DNA from: JBBDMC01 sp963826055 | GTDB lineage: Bacteria; Pseudomonadota; Alphaproteobacteria; Rhizobiales; Kaistiaceae | DNA: 64,000 nucleotides | Assembly (NCBI GenBank): GCA_963826055.1 | Contig: CAWGVO010000012.1 | Location: 87,139-151,138, forward strand | Reading direction: 5' to 3' | Program-made: the position numbers and the translations under genes | In this document: one piece after another, positions 29,059-37,381 of the stretch | Layout: each line of letters starts with the position of its first letter | Numbering within the stretch: position 1 is the stretch's first letter | The notes under the pieces: generated by a model | Database searches by the model: none | What the model saw: the letters and a program-made list of their open reading frames with translations, nothing else | Told to the model about the DNA's origin: nothing

Positions 29059-30926
29059 TGGCCTACAAGACGGTCGTCGAGGACGGCATCGATATCCTGA
29101 TCGTCGGCTCGGGCCTCGGCGGCAGCGGTGCTGCCTGGGAGGCCAGGTTCTGGGGCCAGGACAAGAAGATCGTCATTGCCGAGAAGGCCAACATCGATCG
29201 CTCCGGCGCGGTCGCCCAGGGCCTTTACGCCATCAACTGCTACATGGGCACCCGCTGGGGAGAGAATAACCCGGAGGACCATGTCCGCTACGCTCGTATC
29301 GACCTGATGGGGCTGGTGCGGGAAGACCTGCTGTTCGACATGGCCCGTCACGTCGACTCCACCGTGCATCAGTTCGAGGAGTGGGGCCTGCCCATCATGA
29401 AGAACCCGAAAACCGGGACCTACCTTCGTGAAGGGCGATGGCAGATCATGATTCACGGCGAGTCGTACAAGCCGATCGTCGCCGAGGCCGCCAAGAAGTC
29501 GGCCGACAAGGTCTTCAACCGCATCTGCGTCACCCACCTGCTGATGGACGACGCGAAGGAGAACCGGGTTGCCGGTGCCGTCGGCTTCAACGTCCGCACC
29601 GGCAACTACCACGTCTTCAAGTCCAAGACCGTGATCTGCGGCGCCGGCGGCGCTTCCAACATCTTCAAGCCGCGTTCGGTCGGCGAAGGTTCGGGCCGTA
29701 CCTGGTACGCGCCCTGGTCGTCCGGGTCCGCCTACGGGCTGATGATCGATGCCGGCGCCAAGATGACCCAGATGGAAAACCGCATCGTGCTGGCGCGGTT
29801 CAAGGACGGTTATGGCCCGGTCGGCGCCTACTTCCTGCATCTGAAGACCTACACCCAGAACGGCCTCGGCGAAGAGTACGAGTCCAAATGGTTCCCCGAA
29901 CTGCAGAAGATGGTCGGCAAGGAATATCTCGATCCGGAAGCCTCGCACCTGACCCACCGGCCGATCCCGACCTGCTTGCGTAACCACGCATTGATCAGCG
30001 AGGTGAACGCCGGCCGCGGTCCCATTCAAATGGTGACCATGCAGGCCTTCCAGGATCCGCATCTGGAAGAAGTCGGCTGGGAAAACTTTCTCGGCATGAC
30101 CATCGGCCAGGCGGTCCTGTGGGCGGCCACCGACGTGGATCCCAAGTACGAGAATCCCGAACTGACCACGTCCGAACCCTACGTCATGGGCTCGCACGCG
30201 ACCTGCTCGGGCGCCTGGTGCTCGGGCCCCGAGGATGTTTCCCCGCCCGAGTATTTCTGGGGCTACAACCGCATGACGTCGATCGAAGGCCTGTTCGGCG
30301 CCGGTGACGCGGTCGGCGGCACGCCGCACGCCTTCTCGTCCGGTTCGTTCACCGAAGGCCGTCTCGCCGCCAAGGCCGCCTGCAAATATATCGACGACGG
30401 CAAGGCTGAAGGCATCGTCGTCTCGGAGGAGCAGATCAACCGCCGCCGGAAAGAGATATACAAGCCGCTGGAGCACTACGAGGTCTACCGCAATGAGATC
30501 GTGGCGGGCGACGTCAATCCCCACTACATCAATCCCAGGCAGGGTCTCGACCGCCTGCAGAAGCTGATGGACGAGTATTGTGGCGGGGTGACCGTCAACT
30601 ACATGACCAACGAGAAGCTCCTGAACATCGGCCTCAAGAAGCTCAAGGTCATGGAGGAGGACCTCGAGAGCCTCGCCGCCAAGGATATTCACGAGCTGCT
30701 GCGGGCTTGGGAGCTGAAGCACCGTCATCGCACCGCGGAGTGCGTCACCCAGCACACGCTGTTCCGCAAGGAGACCCGTTGGCCGGGCTACTATTATCGC
30801 GGCGACGCCATGAAGGTGGACGACGAGAACTGGCACGTGCTGACGGTTTCCCGTCGCGATCCTGAAACCGGCGAGTACACCATGGAGAAGGCGCCCTGTT
30901 ACCACCTCGTCGGGGCGGACGAGTAG
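29058..30926 (+). CDS. aprA: Adenylylsulfate reductase alpha subunit (flavoprotein)
   Basis: A 622-aa FAD subunit that interconverts APS with sulfite and AMP; in sulfur oxidisers the direction is sulfite to APS. The N-terminal Rossmann motif GSGLGGSGAAWEARFWG is at residues 15-31. The AprA-specific blocks AEKANIDRSGAVAQGLYAIN, IMIHGESYKPIVAEAAK, GEGSGRTWYAPWSSGSAYG, DPEASHLTHRPIPTCLRNH, GSHATCSGAWCSGPED and FGAGDAVGGTPHAFSSGSFT are all intact. No frameshift is seen even though neighbours elsewhere are broken. It acts in the cytoplasm bound to AprB and AprM. Confidence 0.97.
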   Translation: MAYKTVVEDGIDILIVGSGLGGSGAAWEARFWGQDKKIVIAEKANIDRSGAVAQGLYAINCYMGTRWGENNPEDHVRYARIDLMGLVREDLLFDMARHVDSTVHQFEEWGLPIMKNPKTGTYLREGRWQIMIHGESYKPIVAEAAKKSADKVFNRICVTHLLMDDAKENRVAGAVGFNVRTGNYHVFKSKTVICGAGGASNIFKPRSVGEGSGRTWYAPWSSGSAYGLMIDAGAKMTQMENRIVLARFKDGYGPVGAYFLHLKTYTQNGLGEEYESKWFPELQKMVGKEYLDPEASHLTHRPIPTCLRNHALISEVNAGRGPIQMVTMQAFQDPHLEEVGWENFLGMTIGQAVLWAATDVDPKYENPELTTSEPYVMGSHATCSGAWCSGPEDVSPPEYFWGYNRMTSIEGLFGAGDAVGGTPHAFSSGSFTEGRLAAKAACKYIDDGKAEGIVVSEEQINRRRKEIYKPLEHYEVYRNEIVAGDVNPHYINPRQGLDRLQKLMDEYCGGVTVNYMTNEKLLNIGLKKLKVMEEDLESLAAKDIHELLRAWELKHRHRTAECVTQHTLFRKETRWPGYYYRGDAMKVDDENWHVLTVSRRDPETGEYTMEKAPCYHLVGADE

Positions 30927-30950
30927 CAACCACCCCGGGCCGGGCCGCGC

Positions 30951-31301
30951 GTGAACATCATTGAAAGAACCGACGAAGATATCCGGGCCGTAGCCGATCC
31001 CCTGTGGCGCGACCTCGTGAAGAGTTCCAACGAAGGCAAGTACGGCGAGTTCGTCAGGAATTTCTCCAGCTCCCTGTCGCTCGCCATGAATGAGATCGAG
31101 TTCGGCCACCAGTTCGCCAACAGCAAGCTGGTCAGGAATTTGTCCGAGGACGCCGACTATCTCGGCATCATCCGCCGCGGCGAACACGTGACGGTTCTTT
31201 ACCGGCAGCGGAGCACCGAGACGCCGGGCGAATGGCTCGGCAGGCTTGTTCTCGGCTATGAAGACGGCGAGGTCAGGATTTTCGGTGCGTCCATCTTCTG
31301 A
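30951..31301 (+). CDS. Unrecognised 116-aa protein of the apr-sat operon
   Basis: I do not recognise this family. The protein starts at GTG 30951, 24 nt after aprA, and ends 20 nt before the FKBP gene, so it lies inside the operon. It has no signal peptide, membrane segment or Cys. The first half is helical and charged (DPLWRDLVKSSNEGKYGEFV), with an aromatic-rich middle (FVRNFSSSLSLAMNEIEFGH). The second half looks like beta strands (ADYLGIIRRGEHVTVLYRQR, GRLVLGYEDGEVRIFGASIF). The shape resembles a small NTF2-like or cystatin-like domain; that is a guess. A structural or assembly role for AprBA is possible from position alone. Confidence 0.75.
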   Translation: MNIIERTDEDIRAVADPLWRDLVKSSNEGKYGEFVRNFSSSLSLAMNEIEFGHQFANSKLVRNLSEDADYLGIIRRGEHVTVLYRQRSTETPGEWLGRLVLGYEDGEVRIFGASIF

Positions 31302-31321
31302 TCGTTTGGTTCGGATGCGAC

Positions 31322-31831
31322 ATGACTGAGACCATCCAGGACGGCAAGTTTGTCGAGTTGACCTACAAGGTGACCGACAGGAAATCGGGCCATGTCCTCA
31401 CCACGGTCGAGTTCCCGCTGGGCTATGTTCACGGACACAACGAAATCCTGGCGCCCTTCGTCCACGCGCAGCTCGAGGGCAAGGCCGCCGGCCACGTCAT
31501 CGAGGTGCCGATCGACGGCAACCGGATTTTCGGCCCCCGGGACGAGTCGCTGGTCTTCACCGACCGCATCGAGAACGTTCCCGAGGAATATCGGCAGGTC
31601 GGCACCGCCATCCTCATGGAGAACGACAAGGGCCAGACCCGCAGCTTCGTCGTCACGCGGGTCGACGACAGGACGCTGACCGTCGACGGCAACAATCCGC
31701 TTTGCGGCAGGGAGGTTGTTTTCACCCTCGACATCCTGAGCGTGCGCGAAGCGACCGACGAAGAAATAAGATCCGGCGGCGCACCCGGCGCGCAGGCCGA
31801 TGTCGACCCCTCCCGTTTGCGACCGATTTGA
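31322..31831 (+). CDS. FKBP-type peptidyl-prolyl isomerase (SlyD-like)
   Basis: A 169-aa FKBP-fold protein. It opens FVELTYKVTDRKSGHVLTTV and contains VHGHNEILAPFVHAQLEGKAAGH, the FKBP core interrupted by an insert-in-flap domain, as in SlyD, and VDGNNPLCGREVVFTLDILSV at the end of the domain. SlyD proteins are folding helpers and, with a His-rich tail, metal chaperones; here the tail is short and not His-rich. Its place between aprA and sat suggests a folding aid for the sulfite-oxidation enzymes. The start ATG 31322 follows a short gap of 20 nt. Confidence 0.88.
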   Translation: MTETIQDGKFVELTYKVTDRKSGHVLTTVEFPLGYVHGHNEILAPFVHAQLEGKAAGHVIEVPIDGNRIFGPRDESLVFTDRIENVPEEYRQVGTAILMENDKGQTRSFVVTRVDDRTLTVDGNNPLCGREVVFTLDILSVREATDEEIRSGGAPGAQADVDPSRLRPI

Positions 31832-31875
31832 GACCTGCCCTTTCGATCCCGCCTTCACGACAAAGGTGACCTGCC

Positions 31876-32034
31876 ATGAGCGAGAAGAAACCCGCCCCCA
31901 AGGTTCCGGACGGCAACGCGCGTTTCGTGACCACGCGCCAGAAGGAGCCGAACGAGAAGGGGTTTGTCGGCTACGAAACCATCTGGGAACCGTTCCAGAA
32001 GGAAGCCGAGTACGAGACTCCGAAAAAGCCGTAA
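31876..32034 (+). CDS. Unrecognised 52-aa charged protein of the apr-sat operon
   Basis: A very short gene with ATG 31876 preceded by AAGGTGA. It encodes a hydrophilic, Lys/Glu/Pro-rich protein (MSEKKPAPKVPDGNARFVTT at the N-terminus, FVGYETIWEPFQKEAEYETP near the C-terminus). It has no Cys, membrane segment or signal peptide. The central part with its Trp and aromatic residues looks like a peptide that docks on a partner. The ribosome site and its place between two genes of the operon favour a real gene. A hairpin follows it, before sat. No function can be given. Confidence 0.6.
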   Translation: MSEKKPAPKVPDGNARFVTTRQKEPNEKGFVGYETIWEPFQKEAEYETPKKP

Positions 32035-32109
32035 GCGCCGTCGAACGGGCGCGACGCATCGTTTTTGTCGCCGATGGCGACGATCGCCGGAATGGCTTTG
32101 CTGGCGATG

Positions 32110-32137
32110 ACGCGCCCTGACGGGTAACAGGGCGCGT
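32110..32137. terminator. Hairpin between the 52-aa gene and sat
   Basis: ACGCGCCCTG and CAGGGCGCGT form a perfect 10-bp stem with an 8-nt loop, 32 nt before the sat start codon. There is no T-run. It may be a processing or attenuation site that separates sat expression from the apr genes. Confidence 0.55.
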
Positions 32138-32168
32138 CACCCGTCTCTCGCGCAAGAAAGGCCCATCG

Positions 32169-33338
32169 ATGTCCAGGTTGGTACCGCCGCACGGCAGCGA
32201 CACCATCAAATCGTTGCTGCTGCCGGAAACGGAGCGGGCCGATGAACTGAAGCGCGCCGGAACCCTGAGAAAGGTGCCGCTCGACTCGCGCTCCGTCTCC
32301 GACGTGTTCATGCTCGCCATGGGGGCCTATACCCCCCTCGACGGTTTCATGGGCCACGACGATTGGCGCGGCTCGTGCCTCGACATGAAACTCGCCGACG
32401 GCACCTTCTGGCCGATTCCGATCACGCTGCCGGTCGACGGGCACGTTGCCGACGGCATCCATGCCGAAGAGGAGGTGGCGCTCGCCGACGCCGAGAGCGG
32501 CGAGATCCTCGCCGTTATGGAGGTCCGCGAGAAGTATCCGATCGACAAGGCGCTGGAGGCCGAGCACGTTTACCGCACTGTCGATCCGAAACACCCCGGC
32601 GTGGCCAAGGTCCTGGGCCAGGGCGCGGTCAACCTTGCCGGTCGGGTCATGGTGCTCAGCGAGGGCCGATATCCGCTCCAGTATCCGGACCTCTACATCC
32701 GCCCCGCCGAGGCGCGCGCCATGTTCATGGAGCGGGGGTGGTCGGAGGTTGCCGCGTTCCAGACCCGCAATCCGATGCACCGCAGCCACGAGCATCTGGT
32801 GAAGATCGCCGTCGAGGTCACCGACGGCGTCTTCATCCATCAGGTGCTCGGCAAGCTGAAGGCCGGCGACATTCCCGCCGAAGTCCGCACCCGTGCCATC
32901 CAGGCGATGATCGACGGCTATTTCCGCCCCGGCACCGTCATCCAGGCCGGCTACCCGATCGAGATGCGCTATGCCGGCCCGCGCGAGGCGCTGCTCCACG
33001 CTCTCATCCGCCAGAACTTCGGCTGCTCCCACCTGATCGTCGGGCGCGACCACGCCGGCGTCGGCGACTACTATGGCCCGTTCGACGCCCAGCACATCTT
33101 CGACGAGCTGTGGCCGGGAGCGCTCCACACCAGGCCGCTCAAGATCGACGTCACCTTCTACTGCCGCAAGTGCTACGGCATGGCGACCGCCAAGACCTGT
33201 CCCCACGGCGAAGAGCACCGCATCCAGATCTCCGGCACCGAGCAGCGCCAGATGCTCTCGACCGGCGCCGACATACCGCCGGAGTTCAGCCGGCCGGAAG
33301 TGGTGGCGATCCTCAAGGACTACTACGCCAGCCTGTGA
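32169..33338 (+). CDS. sat: Sulfate adenylyltransferase, dissimilatory type
   Basis: A 389-aa homo-oligomeric ATP sulfurylase of the Sat (not CysDN) type. Working toward sulfate it turns APS and pyrophosphate into sulfate and ATP. The active-site motif QTRNPMHRSHE and the second motif GRDHAGVGDYYGPFDAQ are intact, as is the C-terminal zinc site CRKCYGMATAKTCPHGEEH. There is no kinase domain, as expected for the dissimilatory enzyme. With aprMBA upstream it completes the sulfite to APS to sulfate route. ATG 32169 follows AAGAAAGG. Confidence 0.96.
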   Translation: MSRLVPPHGSDTIKSLLLPETERADELKRAGTLRKVPLDSRSVSDVFMLAMGAYTPLDGFMGHDDWRGSCLDMKLADGTFWPIPITLPVDGHVADGIHAEEEVALADAESGEILAVMEVREKYPIDKALEAEHVYRTVDPKHPGVAKVLGQGAVNLAGRVMVLSEGRYPLQYPDLYIRPAEARAMFMERGWSEVAAFQTRNPMHRSHEHLVKIAVEVTDGVFIHQVLGKLKAGDIPAEVRTRAIQAMIDGYFRPGTVIQAGYPIEMRYAGPREALLHALIRQNFGCSHLIVGRDHAGVGDYYGPFDAQHIFDELWPGALHTRPLKIDVTFYCRKCYGMATAKTCPHGEEHRIQISGTEQRQMLSTGADIPPEFSRPEVVAILKDYYASL

Positions 33339-33361
33339 CCCGCGGCCTCACCTCCGGCATC

Positions 33362-34132
33362 ATGATCGTCGCGCAGATTTCCGACACCCACATCGCCCTC
33401 GACACGCCCGACGCCGCGCAGCGGCTGAGTGATTTCGAACGCGCGATCGCGGATATCAACGGGCTCGACCCAGCTCCCGACGTGATCGTTCACACCGGCG
33501 ATATCGTCCACAACGGCCGCCCCGGCGAATACGCCGTCGCAGCCACCGTCCTCGCCGGGGCGCGGGCACCGGTTTACGTGCTCGCCGGCAACAAGGACGA
33601 CCGGGCGAACCTCACCGCCGCCTTTGCTGCCGGCGGATACCTCCGTCCCCAATCGCCCTTCGTCGACTACGCGGTCGAAGACTGGCCGGTCCGCCTGATC
33701 GCCGTCGACACGCTCAGCCTGACAAGCAACAAGGGCGACTTCGACGCCGGGCGGGTCGTCCGTCTGATCGACATGATCGATGCCGAGAAGGCGAAACCCA
33801 TCGCGGTCTTTGCCCATCACCCGCCGTTCGAGGTCCTTGTGGGGCCGGAGCGGATCAACTTCGAGACGGTGGAGGCGATGGATCGGCTGCGCCAGGCGCT
33901 GCAGCACTCGGGCCGCGTCGTCGTTGTCTTCAACGGCCACGTCCACCGCGGGACTTCAGGACACGTCGGCTCGATCCCCGCGACCGTCATGCCGAGCATC
34001 GCCACGACGCTGCGCTACGGCGCCTACCCGCCTTCCATGAAAGATCGCCCCGTCTATCATATCCACCGGTTCGATCCGGCCTGGGGGTTCATTACCGAAA
34101 CGCGGATCGTGGACGCAAAGCCACCCGCCTGA
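33362..34132 (+). CDS. Calcineurin-like metallophosphoesterase (CpdA-like)
   Basis: A 256-aa binuclear metal phosphodiesterase. All five metal motifs are visible: ISDTH at the N-terminus, HTGDIVHNG, LAGNKDD (the usual GNHD with Lys), FAHHPP and FNGHVHRG. This pattern is that of class III cyclic-nucleotide phosphodiesterases such as CpdA. In most relatives the third motif is GNHD, so the GNKD change may alter the catalytic His. cAMP is one possible substrate, and an adenylate cyclase is encoded at 60-62 kb; a sulfur-linked nucleotide is another. It starts 23 nt after sat, so it is probably co-transcribed with it. Confidence 0.85.
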   Translation: MIVAQISDTHIALDTPDAAQRLSDFERAIADINGLDPAPDVIVHTGDIVHNGRPGEYAVAATVLAGARAPVYVLAGNKDDRANLTAAFAAGGYLRPQSPFVDYAVEDWPVRLIAVDTLSLTSNKGDFDAGRVVRLIDMIDAEKAKPIAVFAHHPPFEVLVGPERINFETVEAMDRLRQALQHSGRVVVVFNGHVHRGTSGHVGSIPATVMPSIATTLRYGAYPPSMKDRPVYHIHRFDPAWGFITETRIVDAKPPA

Positions 34133-34142
34133 ATCCCCGCAA

Positions 34143-34164
34143 GGCCGGGGTCGAGGCCCCGGCC
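34143..34164 (+). terminator. Terminator after the phosphoesterase gene
   Basis: GGCCGGGG and CCCCGGCC form a perfect 8-bp stem with a 6-nt loop, 10 nt beyond the stop codon, followed by CTGCTTGCATTCT. It probably ends the apr-sat transcript. Confidence 0.6.
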
Positions 34165-34204
34165 CTGCTTGCATTCTCACGTTCGCCGAACAGACCCGTT
34201 CCGT

Positions 34205-34594
34205 TTAGTACGGATAGGGCGACACACAGCGGTGGTAGTGACCGTCGTAACCGAAGAATTCGTCGGTGTTGACGTTGTAGCTGCGGTAGTGGTCCTGGCA
34301 CCATTGAATGTGCGCGTTCGGCTGATACGCGTACGTCCTCGGCGCCAAAGCACCACCGAGGATGCCGCCGACGATCGCACCGGCGACGAAAGCACCGGGC
34401 GGGAACCAGAAGCCGTTGTAGTAGCGGTAGCCCGGGTGCCGATTGGGATAGCCGTGGTAGTTGTTGTAGGTGGCGTAATTGCCGTGGTTCTGGAATCGCG
34501 GCGGCGCCGCGAAAGCTGAGCTGGCCGGCACGACGGTGGCTACTGTCATCGCCGCCACGCCGATCGCCGCCAGGATTTTGGAAGCGCGTTTCAT
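34205..34594 (-). CDS. BA14K family protein
   Basis: A 129-aa exported protein. The signal peptide runs from MKRASKILAAIGVAAMTVAT to about SSAFA. A Tyr/Asn/Gly-rich stretch (YATYNNYHGYPNRHPGYRYY) precedes a short hydrophobic segment FVAGAIVGGILGGALA, and the C-terminal BA14K motif reads HIQWCQDHYRSYNVNTDEFF then GYDGHYHRC. The family was named for a Brucella antigen with lectin-like activity and is typical of Hyphomicrobiales envelopes. A general-stress promoter lies upstream. It converges on the phosphoesterase gene. Confidence 0.9.
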   Translation of the reverse strand: MKRASKILAAIGVAAMTVATVVPASSAFAAPPRFQNHGNYATYNNYHGYPNRHPGYRYYNGFWFPPGAFVAGAIVGGILGGALAPRTYAYQPNAHIQWCQDHYRSYNVNTDEFFGYDGHYHRCVSPYPY

Positions 34595-34640
34595 GGTCTC
34601 ATCTCCTCAGAAGGATTCTGGGTTGCTCGTCCGAGGTGGA

Positions 34641-34666
34641 AACGCCCGGCGCGGCGGCAGGGTTCC
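34641..34666 (-). promoter_or_regulatory. EcfG-type general stress promoter of the BA14K gene
   Basis: On the minus strand GGAAC (34666-34662) is followed after exactly 17 nt by CGTT (34644-34641), matching the alphaproteobacterial EcfG consensus GGAAC-N16/17-CGTT. It lies about 47 nt before the BA14K start codon. Confidence 0.65.
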
Positions 34667-34729
34667 TGCCGGACCATGAAGCATTTGTAACGATGGAACC
34701 TGGAACTTTTTGCGGGCGGGGCCGGTCGA

Positions 34730-37381
34730 TCAGCGCCGGATGTATCCGGCGCGCACCAGCCATTTTTCCGCCTCCACCGCCACGAAGACGATCAGCGCCA
34801 TGCCGACCGCGAAAGCGAGTTCACCCGCCGTCAGCGGCGCCGTGTTGAAGATCGGGTTCAGCGGCGGCACGTAGATGATGGCGAGTTGCAGCGCGAACAC
34901 CAGGCCGACCGCTCCGAGCATCGGCAGATTGGACAACAGGCCCTGCTGGAACAGGGACAGCCTGTCCGAACGGATGGCGAGCACGTGGACGGCCTGTGCG
35001 AACGTCAGCACCGTGAACACCATCGTCTGCCAGTGTTCCAGGCCGACGCCGAGCGCGTAAGCCTGGGTTGACAGGCTGACTCCGCCGATCAGCAGGCCGA
35101 CCCACAGCATGTGCTGCCACATGCCGCCGGCGAAGACGCTCTCCCGCGGCGGGCGTGGCGGCCGCTGCATGATATTGCGTTCCTCCGGTTCCGCCGTCAT
35201 TGCCAGCGCCGGCAGACCGTCGGTGACGAGGTTCACCCACAGGATCTGGATCGGCAGGAGCGGGATCGGCAGGCCGAGGAACGGCGCCAGGAAGATCGTC
35301 CATATCTCCCCGGCGTTGCCGGTCATGATGTATTTGATGACCTTGCGCAGGTTGTCGTAGATGCGCCGTCCCTCGCGCACCGCCGTCACGATGGTAGCGA
35401 AGTTGTCGTCGAGCAGCACCAGGCCGGAGACCTCGCGCGCCACGTCGGTGCCGATCTTGCCCATGGCGACGCCGATGTCGGCCCGGTTCAGCGCCGGCGC
35501 GTCGTTGACGCCGTCGCCGGTGACGGCGACGAACTCGCCGCGCTTCTGCAGCGCTTCCACTACCCTGATCTTCTGAGCCGGGTCGACGCGCGCGAACACG
35601 CGCGCATCGGCGAGGCACCGGCCAAGCTCGTCGTCCGACATTGCGGCAAGCTCGGCCCCCGCCACCACCCGGCCGCCCCGCTCCATGATGCCGAGGCGAA
35701 CCGCGATCGTGCCGGCCGTCACCGGATGGTCGCCGGTGATCATCACCGGCGTGATCCCCGCCGATTGGCAGAGCCGGACCGCCTCGCGCGCTTCCGGGCG
35801 TGGTGGGTCGATGATGCCGACGAGTCCGAGCAGCACGAGGTCGCTTTCCACCGCATCCGCGTCGTTCGTCTGCGGCAGCGACGGCCAATGGCGCTCGGCG
35901 AGCGCCAGCACGCGCATCCCCTCGCCCGCCATCCGTTCCGCCTCGGCGAGCCACGACTGCGTATCGATGGCGTCGCGGCCCTCCGCGGTCAGCAGCGCCG
36001 TGCAGCGTCCGATCAGCGCTTCCGGCGCGCCCTTGGTGTAGGCGACGTAGCCGCCGGCGGACGGATGCACCGTCGTCATCCGCTTGCGGTCTGAATCGAA
36101 CACGACCTCGCCGGCGCGGGGAAATCGGGTCACGAGGTCCGCGATGTCGGTGCCCTGTCCGACCGCCGCCTCGCTCAGCGCCACCTCCGTCGGATCGCCG
36201 AAATAGGCGCCGTCATCACCAGCGTGGGAATCGTTGTTGAGGGCGGCGGCGGTGAACAGGCTCATCCACGGCTCGCCCCGCACCTTGTGGTTCGGCTGGC
36301 GATGGGTGCCCTCCGCCGTCACGATCTCGTCCACCTGCATTTCGTTGCGGGTGAGCGTGCCGGTCTTGTCGGAACAAATGAAGGTCACCGACCCCAGCGT
36401 CTCGACGGCGGCGAGCCGCCGTACCAGCGCGTTCTGCTCCGCCATCTTGCGAGCGCCGAACGCCAGCGCGATCGTCACCGTCGCCGGCAGCGCCTCGGGG
36501 ATCGCGGCGACCGCGAGGCTCACGGCGGTCAGGAACATCAGCACCGCCGGCTCGCCGCGCAGCAGGCCGAAGGTGAAAATGACAGCGCAGATGACGAGGA
36601 TGACCAGCGCCAGCCACCGGCCGAACTGGGCAAGGCGCTGTTGCAGCGGTGTCTGCGTGTCGAGACCGGTGTCGAGCAGTTCGGCGACCTTGCCGAGCTC
36701 GGTCGTCATGCCGGTTGCGACCGCAATGCCCTGCCCGCGGCCGTAGGTCACCGTCGTGCCCTTGTAGGCCATGTTGCGCCGGTCGCCGAGCGGCAGGTCG
36801 TCGCCGGCGAGCGCCTCGGTCCCCTTGTCGACCGGAACCGATTCGCCGGTCAGCGCCGCCTCGCCGACACGCATTTGGCGCGCGTCCGTTAGCCTGAGGT
36901 CGGCCGGCACCTGGTTGCCGGCTTCCAGCATCACCACGTCGCCCGGCACGATTTCCGCCGCCCTGACCTCGACATGGCGACCGTCGCGCACCACCAACGC
37001 CTGTTCCGGTACCAGTTGCTTGAGGCTCGACAGGGCTTTTTCGGCGCGGAACTCCTGGGTGAAGCCGATGATGGCGTTGACCACCACGATCGCCACGATG
37101 ACCGCCGTGTCCTTGACGTCACCGACGATGCCGGAGATCACCGCCGCGGCAATCAGCACCAGGATCATGAAATCGGTGAACTGGCCGACGAGCATCGCCA
37201 GCGCGCCGCGCCGCGGCTTCTCTTCGATGACGTTGCCGCCGTAGCGGGTGAGCCGTGCCGCCGCCTCCGCGCCGGACAGCCCCCGCTCGAGGTCGACGTC
37301 GAGACGCGCGGCGATCGCCGCTGCGTCGAGCGCGTGGTACGCGCCGCTTGTCGGCTCAGCCGCCACGGAGGAAGACGACAT
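34730..37381 (-). CDS. P2-type cation-transporting ATPase (Ca2+-ATPase-like)
   Basis: An 883-aa P-type ATPase. An N-terminal cation ATPase domain (LERGLSGAEAAARLTRYGGN) precedes M1-M2, the TGES loop (ALTGESVPVDKG), M4 with IPEALPATV, the phosphorylation site CSDKTGTLTRNE near residue 340, the hinge GDGVNDAPAL, and M6 with ILWVNLVTDGLPA. These match the SERCA/PMR1-like P2A group, so Ca2+ (or Mn2+) export is the best guess. It overlaps the upstream cation antiporter gene by 26 nt. That gene is also Ca2+-related, which supports the ion call. No frameshift was noticed. Confidence 0.93.
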   Translation of the reverse strand: MSSSSVAAEPTSGAYHALDAAAIAARLDVDLERGLSGAEAAARLTRYGGNVIEEKPRRGALAMLVGQFTDFMILVLIAAAVISGIVGDVKDTAVIVAIVVVNAIIGFTQEFRAEKALSSLKQLVPEQALVVRDGRHVEVRAAEIVPGDVVMLEAGNQVPADLRLTDARQMRVGEAALTGESVPVDKGTEALAGDDLPLGDRRNMAYKGTTVTYGRGQGIAVATGMTTELGKVAELLDTGLDTQTPLQQRLAQFGRWLALVILVICAVIFTFGLLRGEPAVLMFLTAVSLAVAAIPEALPATVTIALAFGARKMAEQNALVRRLAAVETLGSVTFICSDKTGTLTRNEMQVDEIVTAEGTHRQPNHKVRGEPWMSLFTAAALNNDSHAGDDGAYFGDPTEVALSEAAVGQGTDIADLVTRFPRAGEVVFDSDRKRMTTVHPSAGGYVAYTKGAPEALIGRCTALLTAEGRDAIDTQSWLAEAERMAGEGMRVLALAERHWPSLPQTNDADAVESDLVLLGLVGIIDPPRPEAREAVRLCQSAGITPVMITGDHPVTAGTIAVRLGIMERGGRVVAGAELAAMSDDELGRCLADARVFARVDPAQKIRVVEALQKRGEFVAVTGDGVNDAPALNRADIGVAMGKIGTDVAREVSGLVLLDDNFATIVTAVREGRRIYDNLRKVIKYIMTGNAGEIWTIFLAPFLGLPIPLLPIQILWVNLVTDGLPALAMTAEPEERNIMQRPPRPPRESVFAGGMWQHMLWVGLLIGGVSLSTQAYALGVGLEHWQTMVFTVLTFAQAVHVLAIRSDRLSLFQQGLLSNLPMLGAVGLVFALQLAIIYVPPLNPIFNTAPLTAGELAFAVGMALIVFVAVEAEKWLVRAGYIRR

